A DNA stretch of 8,566 nt, taken from positions 1-8,566 of the forward strand of contig JAICTB010000086.1 of the NCBI GenBank assembly GCA_025936595.1, given 5' to 3'. Below, one piece after another: positions 1 through 5,111 of this stretch. Origin of the DNA: Thermoleophilia bacterium. GTDB lineage: Bacteria > Actinomycetota > Thermoleophilia > Gaiellales > Gaiellaceae. Made by a program: the position numbers and the translations under genes. The notes below the pieces were generated by a model that saw only the letters and a list, made by a program, of their open reading frames with translations, had not been told where the DNA came from and searched no databases. Every line of letters begins with the position of its first letter. Within the stretch, counting starts at the first letter, position 1.

Positions 1-642
1 CCGCATCCGGAGCTGGTCGGAGGGAAGCCCCGAACGCTCGGCGAGCACGAGCGCCTCGTTGAAGAGACCGACCGCGGTCGAGATGCTCGACAGCAAATAC
101 CGGCACACCCCCAGCCGGTAGAGCACCTCGGCGCGGTCGATATCGGAGAATTCGTCGCGCTCCACGAGCGCGCGCGCCTCGGCGAGCAGCGCGAGCCCGA
201 CCTTCACTTCGCCGTTCTCGGCGCGCGCCATCGCCTCGCCGTTGAGCGCGCGCACGTGCAGCTCGGCGGCGCCCGTGGCGAGGACGGCGGGCAGCGCACG
301 CGTGTACTCCTCGATCGCGGCTCCGATCGCGTGCTCCTCGAGCAGCGCGTCAGCGCGGGAGAGCGTCGCCTCTGCCTTCGCGCGGTCGTCGGTGGAGACG
401 CCGCTCGCGAGGAAGCCGGCGTCGACGCCGAGCCGCTGGGCGAGCCATTCGATCGTCTCGCCGGTCGGCCGCGTCTTCCCGCGCTCGATCTGCGACACGT
501 ACTCCTTGGAGAAGCGATCGCCTGCGAGGTCGGTCTGGGTGAGGCCCGCCGTCACGCGAAGCTGGCGCAGGCGTTCGCCGAGGCGCGGGGGCCGAGGCGC
601 TCCCGTGCTGAGACTGCTCACTCGTGCGGCGCGAGGGGGCAT
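1..642 (-). CDS. XRE-family HTH regulator with TPR-like C-terminal region (partial, 3' end off the left edge)
   Basis: The minus strand is open from an ATG at 642 to the window edge, giving 214 residues. An N-terminal XRE/Cro-C1 helix-turn-helix lies at about residues 18-72: it begins RLGERLRQLRVTAGLTQ and contains the diagnostic recognition stretch FSKEYVSQIERGKTRP. After it come repeated amphipathic helix pairs (AEATLSRADALLEE, LLAEARALVERDEFSD, AEVLYRLGVCRYLL) that look like tetratricopeptide repeats, though no repeat boundary was computed. Proteins of this architecture are cytoplasmic DNA-binding regulators whose TPR part senses a peptide, protein or small ligand; that role is family knowledge, and the target is unknown. 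The ATG has no clear Shine-Dalgarno sequence; a GTG seven codons further in (621) is the alternative start. The gene is divergent from the candidate RNA at 809-975, so it may regulate itself and that RNA, which is inference. Confidence 0.85.
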   Translation of the reverse strand, partial: MPPRAARVSSLSTGAPRPPRLGERLRQLRVTAGLTQTDLAGDRFSKEYVSQIERGKTRPTGETIEWLAQRLGVDAGFLASGVSTDDRAKAEATLSRADALLEEHAIGAAIEEYTRALPAVLATGAAELHVRALNGEAMARAENGEVKVGLALLAEARALVERDEFSDIDRAEVLYRLGVCRYLLSSISTAVGLFNEALVLAERSGLPSDQLRMR

Positions 643-700
643 GGCGGTAAGCGCAGCATGACTGACGCTTGACCGGAAAGCAATCCTCCAAAAAGGACAG

Positions 701-716
701 TCCCCCGAATGGGGGA
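701..716. promoter_or_regulatory. Palindrome TCCCCC-GAAT-GGGGGA, possible autoregulatory operator
   Basis: This is a perfect 6-bp inverted repeat around a 4-bp centre. It overlaps the tentative -10 element of the XRE gene and the expected transcription start. Dimeric XRE proteins commonly bind short palindromes at their own promoters, so an operator is a reasonable reading. In RNA it could instead form a small hairpin at the very 5' end of the leader. It is not followed directly by a T run on either strand, so a terminator is unlikely. Confidence 0.4.
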
Positions 717-740
717 TAGATGCAGGCATTTTCCAGTCAA
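713..740 (-). promoter_or_regulatory. Possible promoter of the XRE regulator
   Basis: Reading the minus strand, a -35-like TTGACT (740-735) is followed after 16 bp by TATCCC (718-713), which keeps only the first half of the -10 consensus. Transcription would begin near 706, leaving a leader of about 64 nt before the ATG at 642. The local sequence is richer in A and T than the surrounding genes. The -35 match is good and the -10 match weak, so this is a tentative call. Confidence 0.35.
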
Positions 741-773
741 CAAGCCGAATCTCGAATCACTTGACCGGGTTAC

Positions 774-802
774 TTGACAGACCCGGACACGGCTCCTAGA
801 GT
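774..802 (+). promoter_or_regulatory. Sigma-70-like promoter of the candidate RNA
   Basis: A perfect TTGACA (774-779) is separated by exactly 17 bp from TAGAGT (797-802), which keeps the first two bases, the fourth and the last of TATAAT. The same -10 hexamer reappears before the NAD synthetase gene at 7177-7182. Transcription would start at about 809. No convincing coding sequence lies downstream on this strand before the terminator near 971, so the promoter appears to serve a non-coding transcript. Confidence 0.65.
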
Positions 803-808
803 GAGCGC

Positions 809-975
809 ACCTTGCACGACGGCCGGACGCCCGGACGCCTGTTGCGAGGAGGGAGCGCCAGAGGCGAAATCCCGGAGGCACTGAGTGGGCCGCAGACTCA
901 CCGCCCTTCCGGAGACGCCCAACCGGCGCCCCATCTGACCAGGGAGAGCCCCGGGTGCCGCAGCCGGGGCTTTCT
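809..975 (+). ncRNA. Candidate free-standing structured RNA, about 165 nt, class unknown
   Basis: The stretch starts just downstream of a good promoter and ends at an intrinsic terminator. Three helices can be drawn by eye. P1 pairs 833-844 with 920-931: 10 of 12 positions pair, with two single mismatches (A835/C929 and T840/C924). P2 pairs 851-854 with 870-873 and 856-859 with 863-866, closing an AGA loop. P3 pairs 874-878 with 906-910 (one G-U) and 882-886 with 896-900 around a nine-base loop. P1 encloses P2 and P3, so the whole is a three-way junction. Bases 872-873 could instead extend P3 to seven pairs, competing with P2. The next gene in the direction of transcription is convergent (tetR, minus strand), so this is not an obvious riboswitch leader. 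I recognise none of the common riboswitch signatures, tmRNA, SRP RNA or RNase P. A 6S-like RNA of similar length is possible but not shown. Precise ends are estimates. Confidence 0.5.
944..975 (+). terminator. Intrinsic terminator after the candidate RNA
   Basis: A perfect 8-bp stem, AGCCCCGG (947-954) with CCGGGGCT (964-971), closes a nine-base loop and runs into TTCT. GAG at 944-946 could pair with CTC at 974-976 beyond a small bulge. The T run is short but lies only on the plus-strand side, which favours termination of the plus-strand transcript. The hairpin also sits 20 bp past the tetR stop and might help end the opposing transcript. Confidence 0.6.
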
Positions 976-990
976 CGCGTCCGGGGCCGG

Positions 991-1581
991 TTACTCGCCC
1001 AGCATGAAGCGGCGGCGCTCGGTGCGCACGCGCTGGAGGTCGCCGCCGAGCACGCCGCCGAGGCGGCTGTTCATGGTCGCGAGCAGGCCTCCCGCGATGA
1101 AGAGCCATGACTCGGCCACCGCGTCGCGCTCGGCGACCACGACACCGCGCGCCTGCCCGTCACGGATCACCTCCGCGAAGAACTCCTGAACCTCGCGCAC
1201 CTGCTTGCGCAGCGCGGCGGCGATCACCCCGTCCTCGGGCGCGACAGTCAGAGCCTGGATCCAGAGGTCGACGACCCGGATCCGCTTGTCCTTCGCCATG
1301 TACGCGTCCGCGATCGCGCCGAGGCAGCGATCGGGATCCTCCGCGATCGCCCGCTCGGCTCCCTCGCGGAAGCTCCGCCAGGCCTCGTCGAGACAGGCGA
1401 GGTAGAGGTCGCGCTTCGAACCGAAGTGCCGGTAGAGGATCGGCTCGGAGATGCCGGCCTCCCGCGCGATCTCGGCAGTCGTCGCGCCGCGGTAGCTCAG
1501 CCGCGAGAAGACGCGGCAAGCGGTGTCGAGCACCGCCTGCCGGCGCGCCTCCTTCGGCAGCCGCTGCTTCGTTTCTGTCAA
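991..1581 (-). CDS. TetR-family transcriptional repressor
   Basis: Predicted protein of 196 residues, normal for TetR regulators. The N-terminal helix-turn-helix covers about residues 13-60: RRQAVLDTACRVFSRLSYRG, then TTAEIAREAGISEPILYRHF and GSKRDLYLACLDEAW, the typical TetR signature with the Y-x-H-F recognition helix. The rest is an all-helical ligand-binding and dimer domain of low conservation. The start is TTG at 1581, because the reading frame enters the exporter gene upstream and the TetR homology begins directly after it. The TTG shares bases with the exporter's TGA stop (TTGA), a translationally coupled arrangement, with GGAGG four bases before it. Family and context suggest it represses the exporter operon and itself from the palindrome at 3019-3034, and is released by a ligand the exporter removes. 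The ligand cannot be read from the sequence. Confidence 0.9.
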   Translation of the reverse strand: MTETKQRLPKEARRQAVLDTACRVFSRLSYRGATTAEIAREAGISEPILYRHFGSKRDLYLACLDEAWRSFREGAERAIAEDPDRCLGAIADAYMAKDKRIRVVDLWIQALTVAPEDGVIAAALRKQVREVQEFFAEVIRDGQARGVVVAERDAVAESWLFIAGGLLATMNSRLGGVLGGDLQRVRTERRRFMLGE

Positions 1582-2981
1582 GCGGCCTCCGCCAGGGTCT
1601 GCCCACGTTGCGCGTGCTCGACCTTGCGAATGGCGGTCACCGCAACCAGCGCGCCGGCAACGCAGAGGAGAGAGCCCACGCGCAGAGCGTCGTGGAAGCC
1701 GCCGAGATACGAGCTGTTCGACGCGACGATCGAGCCCATCACCGCGATGCCGAGGGAACCGCCGACCTGGCGCGACGAGTTCAATACGGCCGAGCCGACC
1801 CCGGCCTTGTCGACGGCGACCGCGCTCATCGCCGCAGCCGTGATCGGCGTCATCGTCATTCCCATGCCGAAGCCGCCGAGCAGCAGTCCGGGCAGGATCG
1901 CCGGGAAGCTCTCGTGAGCGCCGAGCTGCGTGTAGTAGAAGAGCATCGCCGCAAGAAGCGTCATGCCTCCACCGACGAGCCAGCGCGAGCCGACGCGATC
2001 GGTGAGGGCACCAGCCCGCGGCGCGATCAGAATGACGAGCACCGTCATCGGGAGGAAGCTCGCTCCCGCCTCGACAGGCGAATAGCCGAGCACGTTCTGC
2101 ATGTACAGCGAGACGTAGAAGAACGTGCCGAACATCGCCAGGCCGACGAAGAGCATCGACGCGTTGGCACCTCCGAAGGTGCGATTCCGGAAGAGCGAGA
2201 GATCGAGCATCGGAGCTCGCTGGTGCCGCTCGAGCAGTGCGAAGGAGACGAGGGCGACGACGGCGACGGCGAACGCCGCAAGGATACGAGCGGAGGTCCA
2301 GCCGTAGTTGTTCGCCTCGATGAAGGCGTAGGTGAGCGCGAAGAGCCCGATCGCAGACGTGGCAAGGCCCGGGACGTCGAGCCGCTGCTCGGCCGAGGAG
2401 TCGCGCGACTCGTCGATGAAGACGGGCGTTGCGAGGAGCCCGAGAATGCCGATCGGCACGTTGATGAAGAAGATCCAGTTCCAGTTGACGTGCTCGGTCA
2501 GGAGGCCTCCGACGAGCGGGCCGATCGCAAGCGCCATCGCGGAGACGCCGGCCCAGATGCCGATCGCCTTTCCGCGCTCGCGCGGCTCGAAGGTCGTCGT
2601 GATGATCGAAAGCGTCGCGGGGTTCATCAGCGCGCCGCCGAGGCCCTGCACGATGCGCGCGGCGACGAGAAAGCCACCGCTCGGAGCAAGCCCACAGGCG
2701 AGGCTCGCCGCGGTGAAGACGCCGAGGCCGACCATGAAGATCAGGCGCCGCCCGAGGAAGTCGGCGAGCTTGCCGCCGATCAGCATGAACGCTGCGAAGG
2801 TGAGCGCATACCCGGCGACGATCCACTCGAGCCCCTCGATGCTCATGCCGAGCGACTGCCGGATCGACGGCAGGGCGACGTTCACGACCGTGTTGTCGAG
2901 CATGATCATGAAGAGCCCGACAGACACGGCTGCGAGCGTCCACCACTTCTTGTTCTCGGGCGTCACCAGACGCTGCTTCAT
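1578..2981 (-). CDS. DHA2-family (EmrB/QacA-type) MFS multidrug exporter, 14 transmembrane segments
   Basis: Predicted inner-membrane protein of 467 residues, usual for proton-coupled 14-helix MFS exporters. Fourteen hydrophobic segments can be counted from about residue 14 to 455. TM1 carries the motif LDNTVVNVALPSI with the acidic Asp29 typical of the DHA2 group. The loop after TM2 carries motif A (GGKLADFLGRR). TM5 carries the antiporter motif C (AIGPLVGGLL). Other conserved pieces are RIVQGLGGALMNPATLSII in TM4 and WNWIFFINVPIG in TM6. The ATG at 2981 has AGAGGTGG four bases upstream. It is the first gene of an operon with tetR, which it overlaps by 4 nt. Family knowledge says such pumps expel hydrophobic or cationic drugs by proton antiport; the actual substrate is unknown. 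Its divergent partner is an acyl-CoA synthetase, but a functional tie is only a guess. Confidence 0.93.
   Translation of the reverse strand: MKQRLVTPENKKWWTLAAVSVGLFMIMLDNTVVNVALPSIRQSLGMSIEGLEWIVAGYALTFAAFMLIGGKLADFLGRRLIFMVGLGVFTAASLACGLAPSGGFLVAARIVQGLGGALMNPATLSIITTTFEPRERGKAIGIWAGVSAMALAIGPLVGGLLTEHVNWNWIFFINVPIGILGLLATPVFIDESRDSSAEQRLDVPGLATSAIGLFALTYAFIEANNYGWTSARILAAFAVAVVALVSFALLERHQRAPMLDLSLFRNRTFGGANASMLFVGLAMFGTFFYVSLYMQNVLGYSPVEAGASFLPMTVLVILIAPRAGALTDRVGSRWLVGGGMTLLAAMLFYYTQLGAHESFPAILPGLLLGGFGMGMTMTPITAAAMSAVAVDKAGVGSAVLNSSRQVGGSLGIAVMGSIVASNSSYLGGFHDALRVGSLLCVAGALVAVTAIRKVEHAQRGQTLAEAA
1586..1590 (-). promoter_or_regulatory. Ribosome binding site of tetR inside the exporter gene
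   Basis: GGAGG lies four bases before the TTG at 1581 and within the last codons of the exporter gene. Together with the TTGA stop/start overlap it supports TTG as the real start and coupled translation. Confidence 0.6.
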
Positions 2982-2985
2982 CGAT

Positions 2986-2993
2986 CCACCTCT
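2986..2993 (-). promoter_or_regulatory. Ribosome binding site of the exporter gene
   Basis: AGAGGTGG on the minus strand, four bases before the ATG at 2981. It supports that ATG as the start. Confidence 0.65.
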
Positions 2994-3004
2994 TCGTTCG
3001 AAAG

Positions 3005-3033
3005 TTAGTAGCCGCTAGGTTAGCTAATGCTAA
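3005..3033 (-). promoter_or_regulatory. Promoter of the exporter-tetR operon
   Basis: On the minus strand TTAGCA (3033-3028) and TACTAA (3010-3005) are 17 bp apart, each a partial match to the -35 and -10 consensus. The start of transcription would be near 2998, giving a leader of about 17 nt that contains the ribosome binding site. The palindrome at 3019-3034 covers the -35 box. The individual hexamers are weak, but spacing and position are good. Confidence 0.5.
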
Positions 3034-3034
3034 C
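3019..3034. promoter_or_regulatory. Palindromic operator candidate GTTAGC-TAAT-GCTAAC for the TetR repressor
   Basis: A perfect 6-bp inverted repeat around a 4-bp AT centre lies between the divergent exporter and acyl-CoA synthetase genes. TetR dimers bind palindromes of this size, and its placement over the -35 box of the exporter promoter is the classic repression geometry. A smaller imperfect repeat, TAG-CCG-CTA, lies beside it at 3009-3017. Assignment to this TetR is inferred from position only. Confidence 0.65.
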
Positions 3035-3044
3035 TGCCTGCGCG

Positions 3045-3113
3045 GGACATGTCGCAGCGGGACATCACAGGGTCGGACATCACGGGGTCTGAGACCCCGG
3101 TTTCCGACCCCGG
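3045..3113. repeat. Short tandem repeats joined to a palindrome
   Basis: Three head-to-tail 15-bp units start with GGACAT at 3045, 3060 and 3075. The last two are nearly identical (GGACATCACAGGGTC and GGACATCACGGGGTC); the first shares only its first six bases clearly. The third unit runs into a perfect palindrome, CGGGGTCTGAGACCCCG (3083-3099). GACCCCGG is then repeated at 3093-3100 and 3106-3113. The palindrome followed by TTT could be a weak terminator hairpin, but no plus-strand gene ends here. The layout resembles small dispersed intergenic repeats; whether other copies exist cannot be seen in this window. Confidence 0.7.
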
Positions 3114-3128
3114 ATTTTGTGCGGCGAC

Positions 3129-3134
3129 TAGGCT
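3129..3134 (+). promoter_or_regulatory. Leaderless-type -10 element (TAGGCT) of the acyl-CoA synthetase gene
   Basis: TAGGCT keeps the key A at position two and T at position six of the -10 consensus and ends 8 nt before the GTG at 3143. Transcription would start at or next to that GTG. There is no Shine-Dalgarno sequence, which fits leaderless translation, common in actinomycetes. No good -35 is visible upstream. Confidence 0.4.
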
Positions 3135-3142
3135 TGCGCGCA

Positions 3143-5011
3143 GTGAGCGACGTTGTGTGGACGCCCGACGCGGCGACGATCGAGCATGCGAACGCGACGC
3201 GCCTCGTCCGCCGCGCAGGCGTCTCCGACTACGCCGAGCTGGTGCGCCGCTCACAGGCGGATCCGGCCTGGTTCTGGCCGCTGTGCATCGACGACATGGG
3301 ACTCGAGCTCTCACCGTGGGAGCGGGTCTACGACGATTCGCGCGGCCCCGAATGGACGACGTGGTTCGTCGGGTCGAAGCTCTCGATCGCCCACAACTGC
3401 GTGCACCGCTGGGCCGCGCGGCGGCCGGATGCGATCGCAGCGGTCGGTCTCGGCGAGGACGGGACGCGCCGCGCGCTGACCTTCTCGGAGCTCTCGCGGG
3501 ACGTGACACGGCTCGCGGAAGAGCTCGTGTCCCTCGGCGTCCGACCGGGCGACCGCGTTGCCATCTTCCTCCCGATGTCACCCGACGTCGCCGTCGCGTC
3601 GAACGCGATCGCGCACGTCGGCGCGGTGCAGGTGCCGATCTTCTCCGGCTTCGCGGCGCCCGCCGTGGCGCAGCGGCTCGAGGCGAGCGAGGCGAAGGTC
3701 GTGATCACGCAGGCGGAATCTTCGCGCCGCGGCAAGCCGGTGCCGATGCTCGCGATCCTCGAGGAGGCGATGCGCGAGGCCGGCTCGAGCGCGCACATCG
3801 TCCTCGCGCCGTTCGAGCTCGACGCCCACCCGGGCGAGCTGGCCGCGGTCGAGGTCGACTCCGAGACGCCGTACCTCCTCACCTACACGTCGGGCACAAC
3901 CGGGAAGCCGAAGGGCGTCGTGCACGTGCAGGGCGGATTCCTCGTCTCGATCGCACGCGAGGTCTGCTACCAGGCCGACGTGCACGAGGGCGACGTCGTG
4001 CACTTCGCGACCGACATGGGCTGGATCATGGGCCCCTGGACCGTCGTCGGCGTCGGCGCGCTCGGCGGCACGATCGTCTTCGCCGAGGGGGCGCCGGACT
4101 GGCCGGAGCACGACCGTCTCTGGCGCACCGTCGAGCAGGAGCGCGTCACCTCCCTCGGCCTCTCGCCGACGCTCGCGCGCGCACTGCTTCCGAACGGCGA
4201 TCCGCAGAGCGACCTCTCGTCGCTGCGCACGTTCATCACGACGGGCGAGCCGTGGAACCCGGAGCCATACCGCTGGCTCTTCGAGAACGTCGGCGGCTCG
4301 CGCGTCCCGATCATCAACTGCTCCGGCGGCACCGAGGTCGGGGCGTGCTTCCTCTCGCCGACGCCGGCCGGACCGATCAAGGCGTGCTCGCTCGGCGGCC
4401 CGGCGCTCGGGATGGCGATGGACATCGTCGACGACGATGGCAACTCGCTCGTCGGCACGGGCGAGGTCGGCGAGCTCGTCTGCCGCAAGCCGTTCCCCGG
4501 CATGACGCGCGGCTTCTGGCGCGACCCCGACAAGTTCATCGAGGCGTATTGGTCGCGCATACCCGGCATCTGGGTGCACGGCGACTGGGCCTCCGCCGAT
4601 GCGGACGGCTTCTGGTTCCTGCACGGCCGCTCCGACGACACGATGAACATCGCCGGCAAGCGCATCGGCCCCGCCGAGCTCGAATCCGCCGCGGTCGACC
4701 ACCCCGCGGTCCGCGAAGCGGCCGCGATCGGCGTGCCGCACCCGGTGAAGGGAGAGACGGCCTGGATCTTCTGCTGCCTGCTGCCCGGGGTCGATGTCAC
4801 CGAGGACGAGATCGCAGCCCACGTCGCCGGTGAGCTCGGGAAGGCCTTCAGGCCGGACAAGATCGTCTTCGTCGACGCGCTACCGAAGACACGCTCCGCG
4901 AAAATCGTCCGCCGCGCGCTGAAGGCGACGGCGCTCGGCACGGATCCCGGCGACCTCTCGTCGCTCGAGAATCCGGAGTCCCTCGACGCGATCGGGGCAG
5001 CCGTTGCATAG
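3143..5011 (+). CDS. Acyl-CoA synthetase (AMP-forming), acetyl/acetoacetyl-CoA synthetase-like
   Basis: Predicted 622-residue cytoplasmic enzyme that joins a carboxylate to CoA through an acyl-AMP intermediate. The N-terminal acetyl-CoA-synthetase-type segment has WFVGSKLSIAHNC near residue 74. The AMP-binding P-loop TYTSGTTGKPKG is at 247-258. The adenylate motif is CSGGTEVG at 393-400. The YWSRIPGIWVHGDWA and HGRSDDTMNIAGKRIGPAELE stretches mark the hinge and C-terminal domain. The catalytic lysine is K587 in PKTRSAKIVRR. Two points differ from true acetyl-CoA synthetase: the tryptophan that closes the acetate pocket (TWWQTETGG in the enteric enzyme) is replaced by glycine (G395), and the Gly before the catalytic lysine is Ala. 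The open pocket suggests a larger acid than acetate. GTG 3143 is preferred over an in-frame GTG at 3119 because of the -10 element at 3129-3134. It heads a chain of overlapping genes. Confidence 0.9.
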   Translation: MSDVVWTPDAATIEHANATRLVRRAGVSDYAELVRRSQADPAWFWPLCIDDMGLELSPWERVYDDSRGPEWTTWFVGSKLSIAHNCVHRWAARRPDAIAAVGLGEDGTRRALTFSELSRDVTRLAEELVSLGVRPGDRVAIFLPMSPDVAVASNAIAHVGAVQVPIFSGFAAPAVAQRLEASEAKVVITQAESSRRGKPVPMLAILEEAMREAGSSAHIVLAPFELDAHPGELAAVEVDSETPYLLTYTSGTTGKPKGVVHVQGGFLVSIAREVCYQADVHEGDVVHFATDMGWIMGPWTVVGVGALGGTIVFAEGAPDWPEHDRLWRTVEQERVTSLGLSPTLARALLPNGDPQSDLSSLRTFITTGEPWNPEPYRWLFENVGGSRVPIINCSGGTEVGACFLSPTPAGPIKACSLGGPALGMAMDIVDDDGNSLVGTGEVGELVCRKPFPGMTRGFWRDPDKFIEAYWSRIPGIWVHGDWASADADGFWFLHGRSDDTMNIAGKRIGPAELESAAVDHPAVREAAAIGVPHPVKGETAWIFCCLLPGVDVTEDEIAAHVAGELGKAFRPDKIVFVDALPKTRSAKIVRRALKATALGTDPGDLSSLENPESLDAIGAAVA

Positions 5012-5111
5012 CGGCGCCGGCGCCGCGTGGACGCCGCCCGAATGCGCGCCGAACCTCGTCCGGAAGCTCTCGAACGTCGACGACCTGCAGGCGATCCGGC
5101 TGCAACGTTGA
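5004..5111 (+). CDS. Small 35-codon ORF bridging two genes (hypothetical)
   Basis: A TTG at 5004, inside the last codons of the acyl-CoA synthetase gene, opens a 35-residue frame that ends in TGA at 5109-5111. The A of that stop is the first base of the esterase ATG (TGATG). About nine in ten codons end in G or C, the same bias as the real genes around it, and this would otherwise be a 99-bp spacer. The peptide is hydrophilic, with a likely helical end (NLVRKLSNVDDLQAIRLQR) and one cysteine. I do not recognise it. It may be a true small protein, a coupling ORF that delivers ribosomes to the esterase gene, or the relic of a lost gene. No Shine-Dalgarno sequence is evident before the TTG. Confidence 0.35.
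   Translation: MHSGAGAAWTPPECAPNLVRKLSNVDDLQAIRLQR

Larger units (their letters stand above)
669..781. repeat. Cluster of TTGACCGG-like 8-mers around two divergent promoters
   Basis: TTGACCGG occurs at 669-676 and 761-768 on the plus strand; with the preceding C each is an identical 9-mer. TTGACTGG lies on the minus strand at 740-733, and a weaker copy, TTGACAGA, on the plus strand at 774-781. The last two overlap the -35 boxes proposed here for the XRE gene and the candidate RNA. They may be binding sites for a regulator, or partly just -35 elements, since TTGAC is common to both. Confidence 0.4.

Noticed and set aside
660..690. GGAGG at 684-688 on the minus strand as the ribosome binding site of the XRE gene or of a leader peptide.
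   Set aside because: The nearest TTG is only one base away, the next ATG (660) is 24 bases away in another frame, and the real start at 642 is more than 40 bases away.
809..975. Assignment of the candidate RNA to a known riboswitch, SRP RNA, tmRNA or RNase P.
   Set aside because: I looked by eye for the core motifs of the TPP, cobalamin, glycine, FMN, fluoride, SAH, ZTP, guanidine and cyclic-di-GMP classes and for the SRP and RNase P cores; none fits. There is also no gene downstream on the same strand to control.
823..984. Pairing of CCGGACGC (823-830 or 831-838) with GCGTCCGG (977-984) as a closing helix for the RNA.
   Set aside because: The 3' arm lies beyond the terminator T run, and the second 5' copy is already used in the P1 helix, so it probably does not occur in the mature transcript.
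812..1189. A 125-codon plus-strand frame starting in the candidate RNA.
   Set aside because: It reads through the terminator and into antisense of tetR, has no Shine-Dalgarno sequence at its TTG, and the product shows no family features.
991..2946. A single 651-codon minus-strand frame that could be read as a fusion protein ending in TetR.
   Set aside because: Only the last 196 codons look like protein (TetR). The upstream part is an out-of-frame reading of the exporter gene, and the exporter's own frame has all family motifs.
1107..3008. A 633-codon plus-strand frame opposite the exporter and tetR genes.
   Set aside because: Its product is almost all Arg, Asp, Glu and Ala with no recognisable motif. 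It mirrors two strongly recognised genes, and long antisense frames are expected at this GC content.
3045..3113. The GGACAT tandem units as a CRISPR array.
   Set aside because: Units are only 15 bp, directly adjacent with no spacers, and there are no cas genes in the window.
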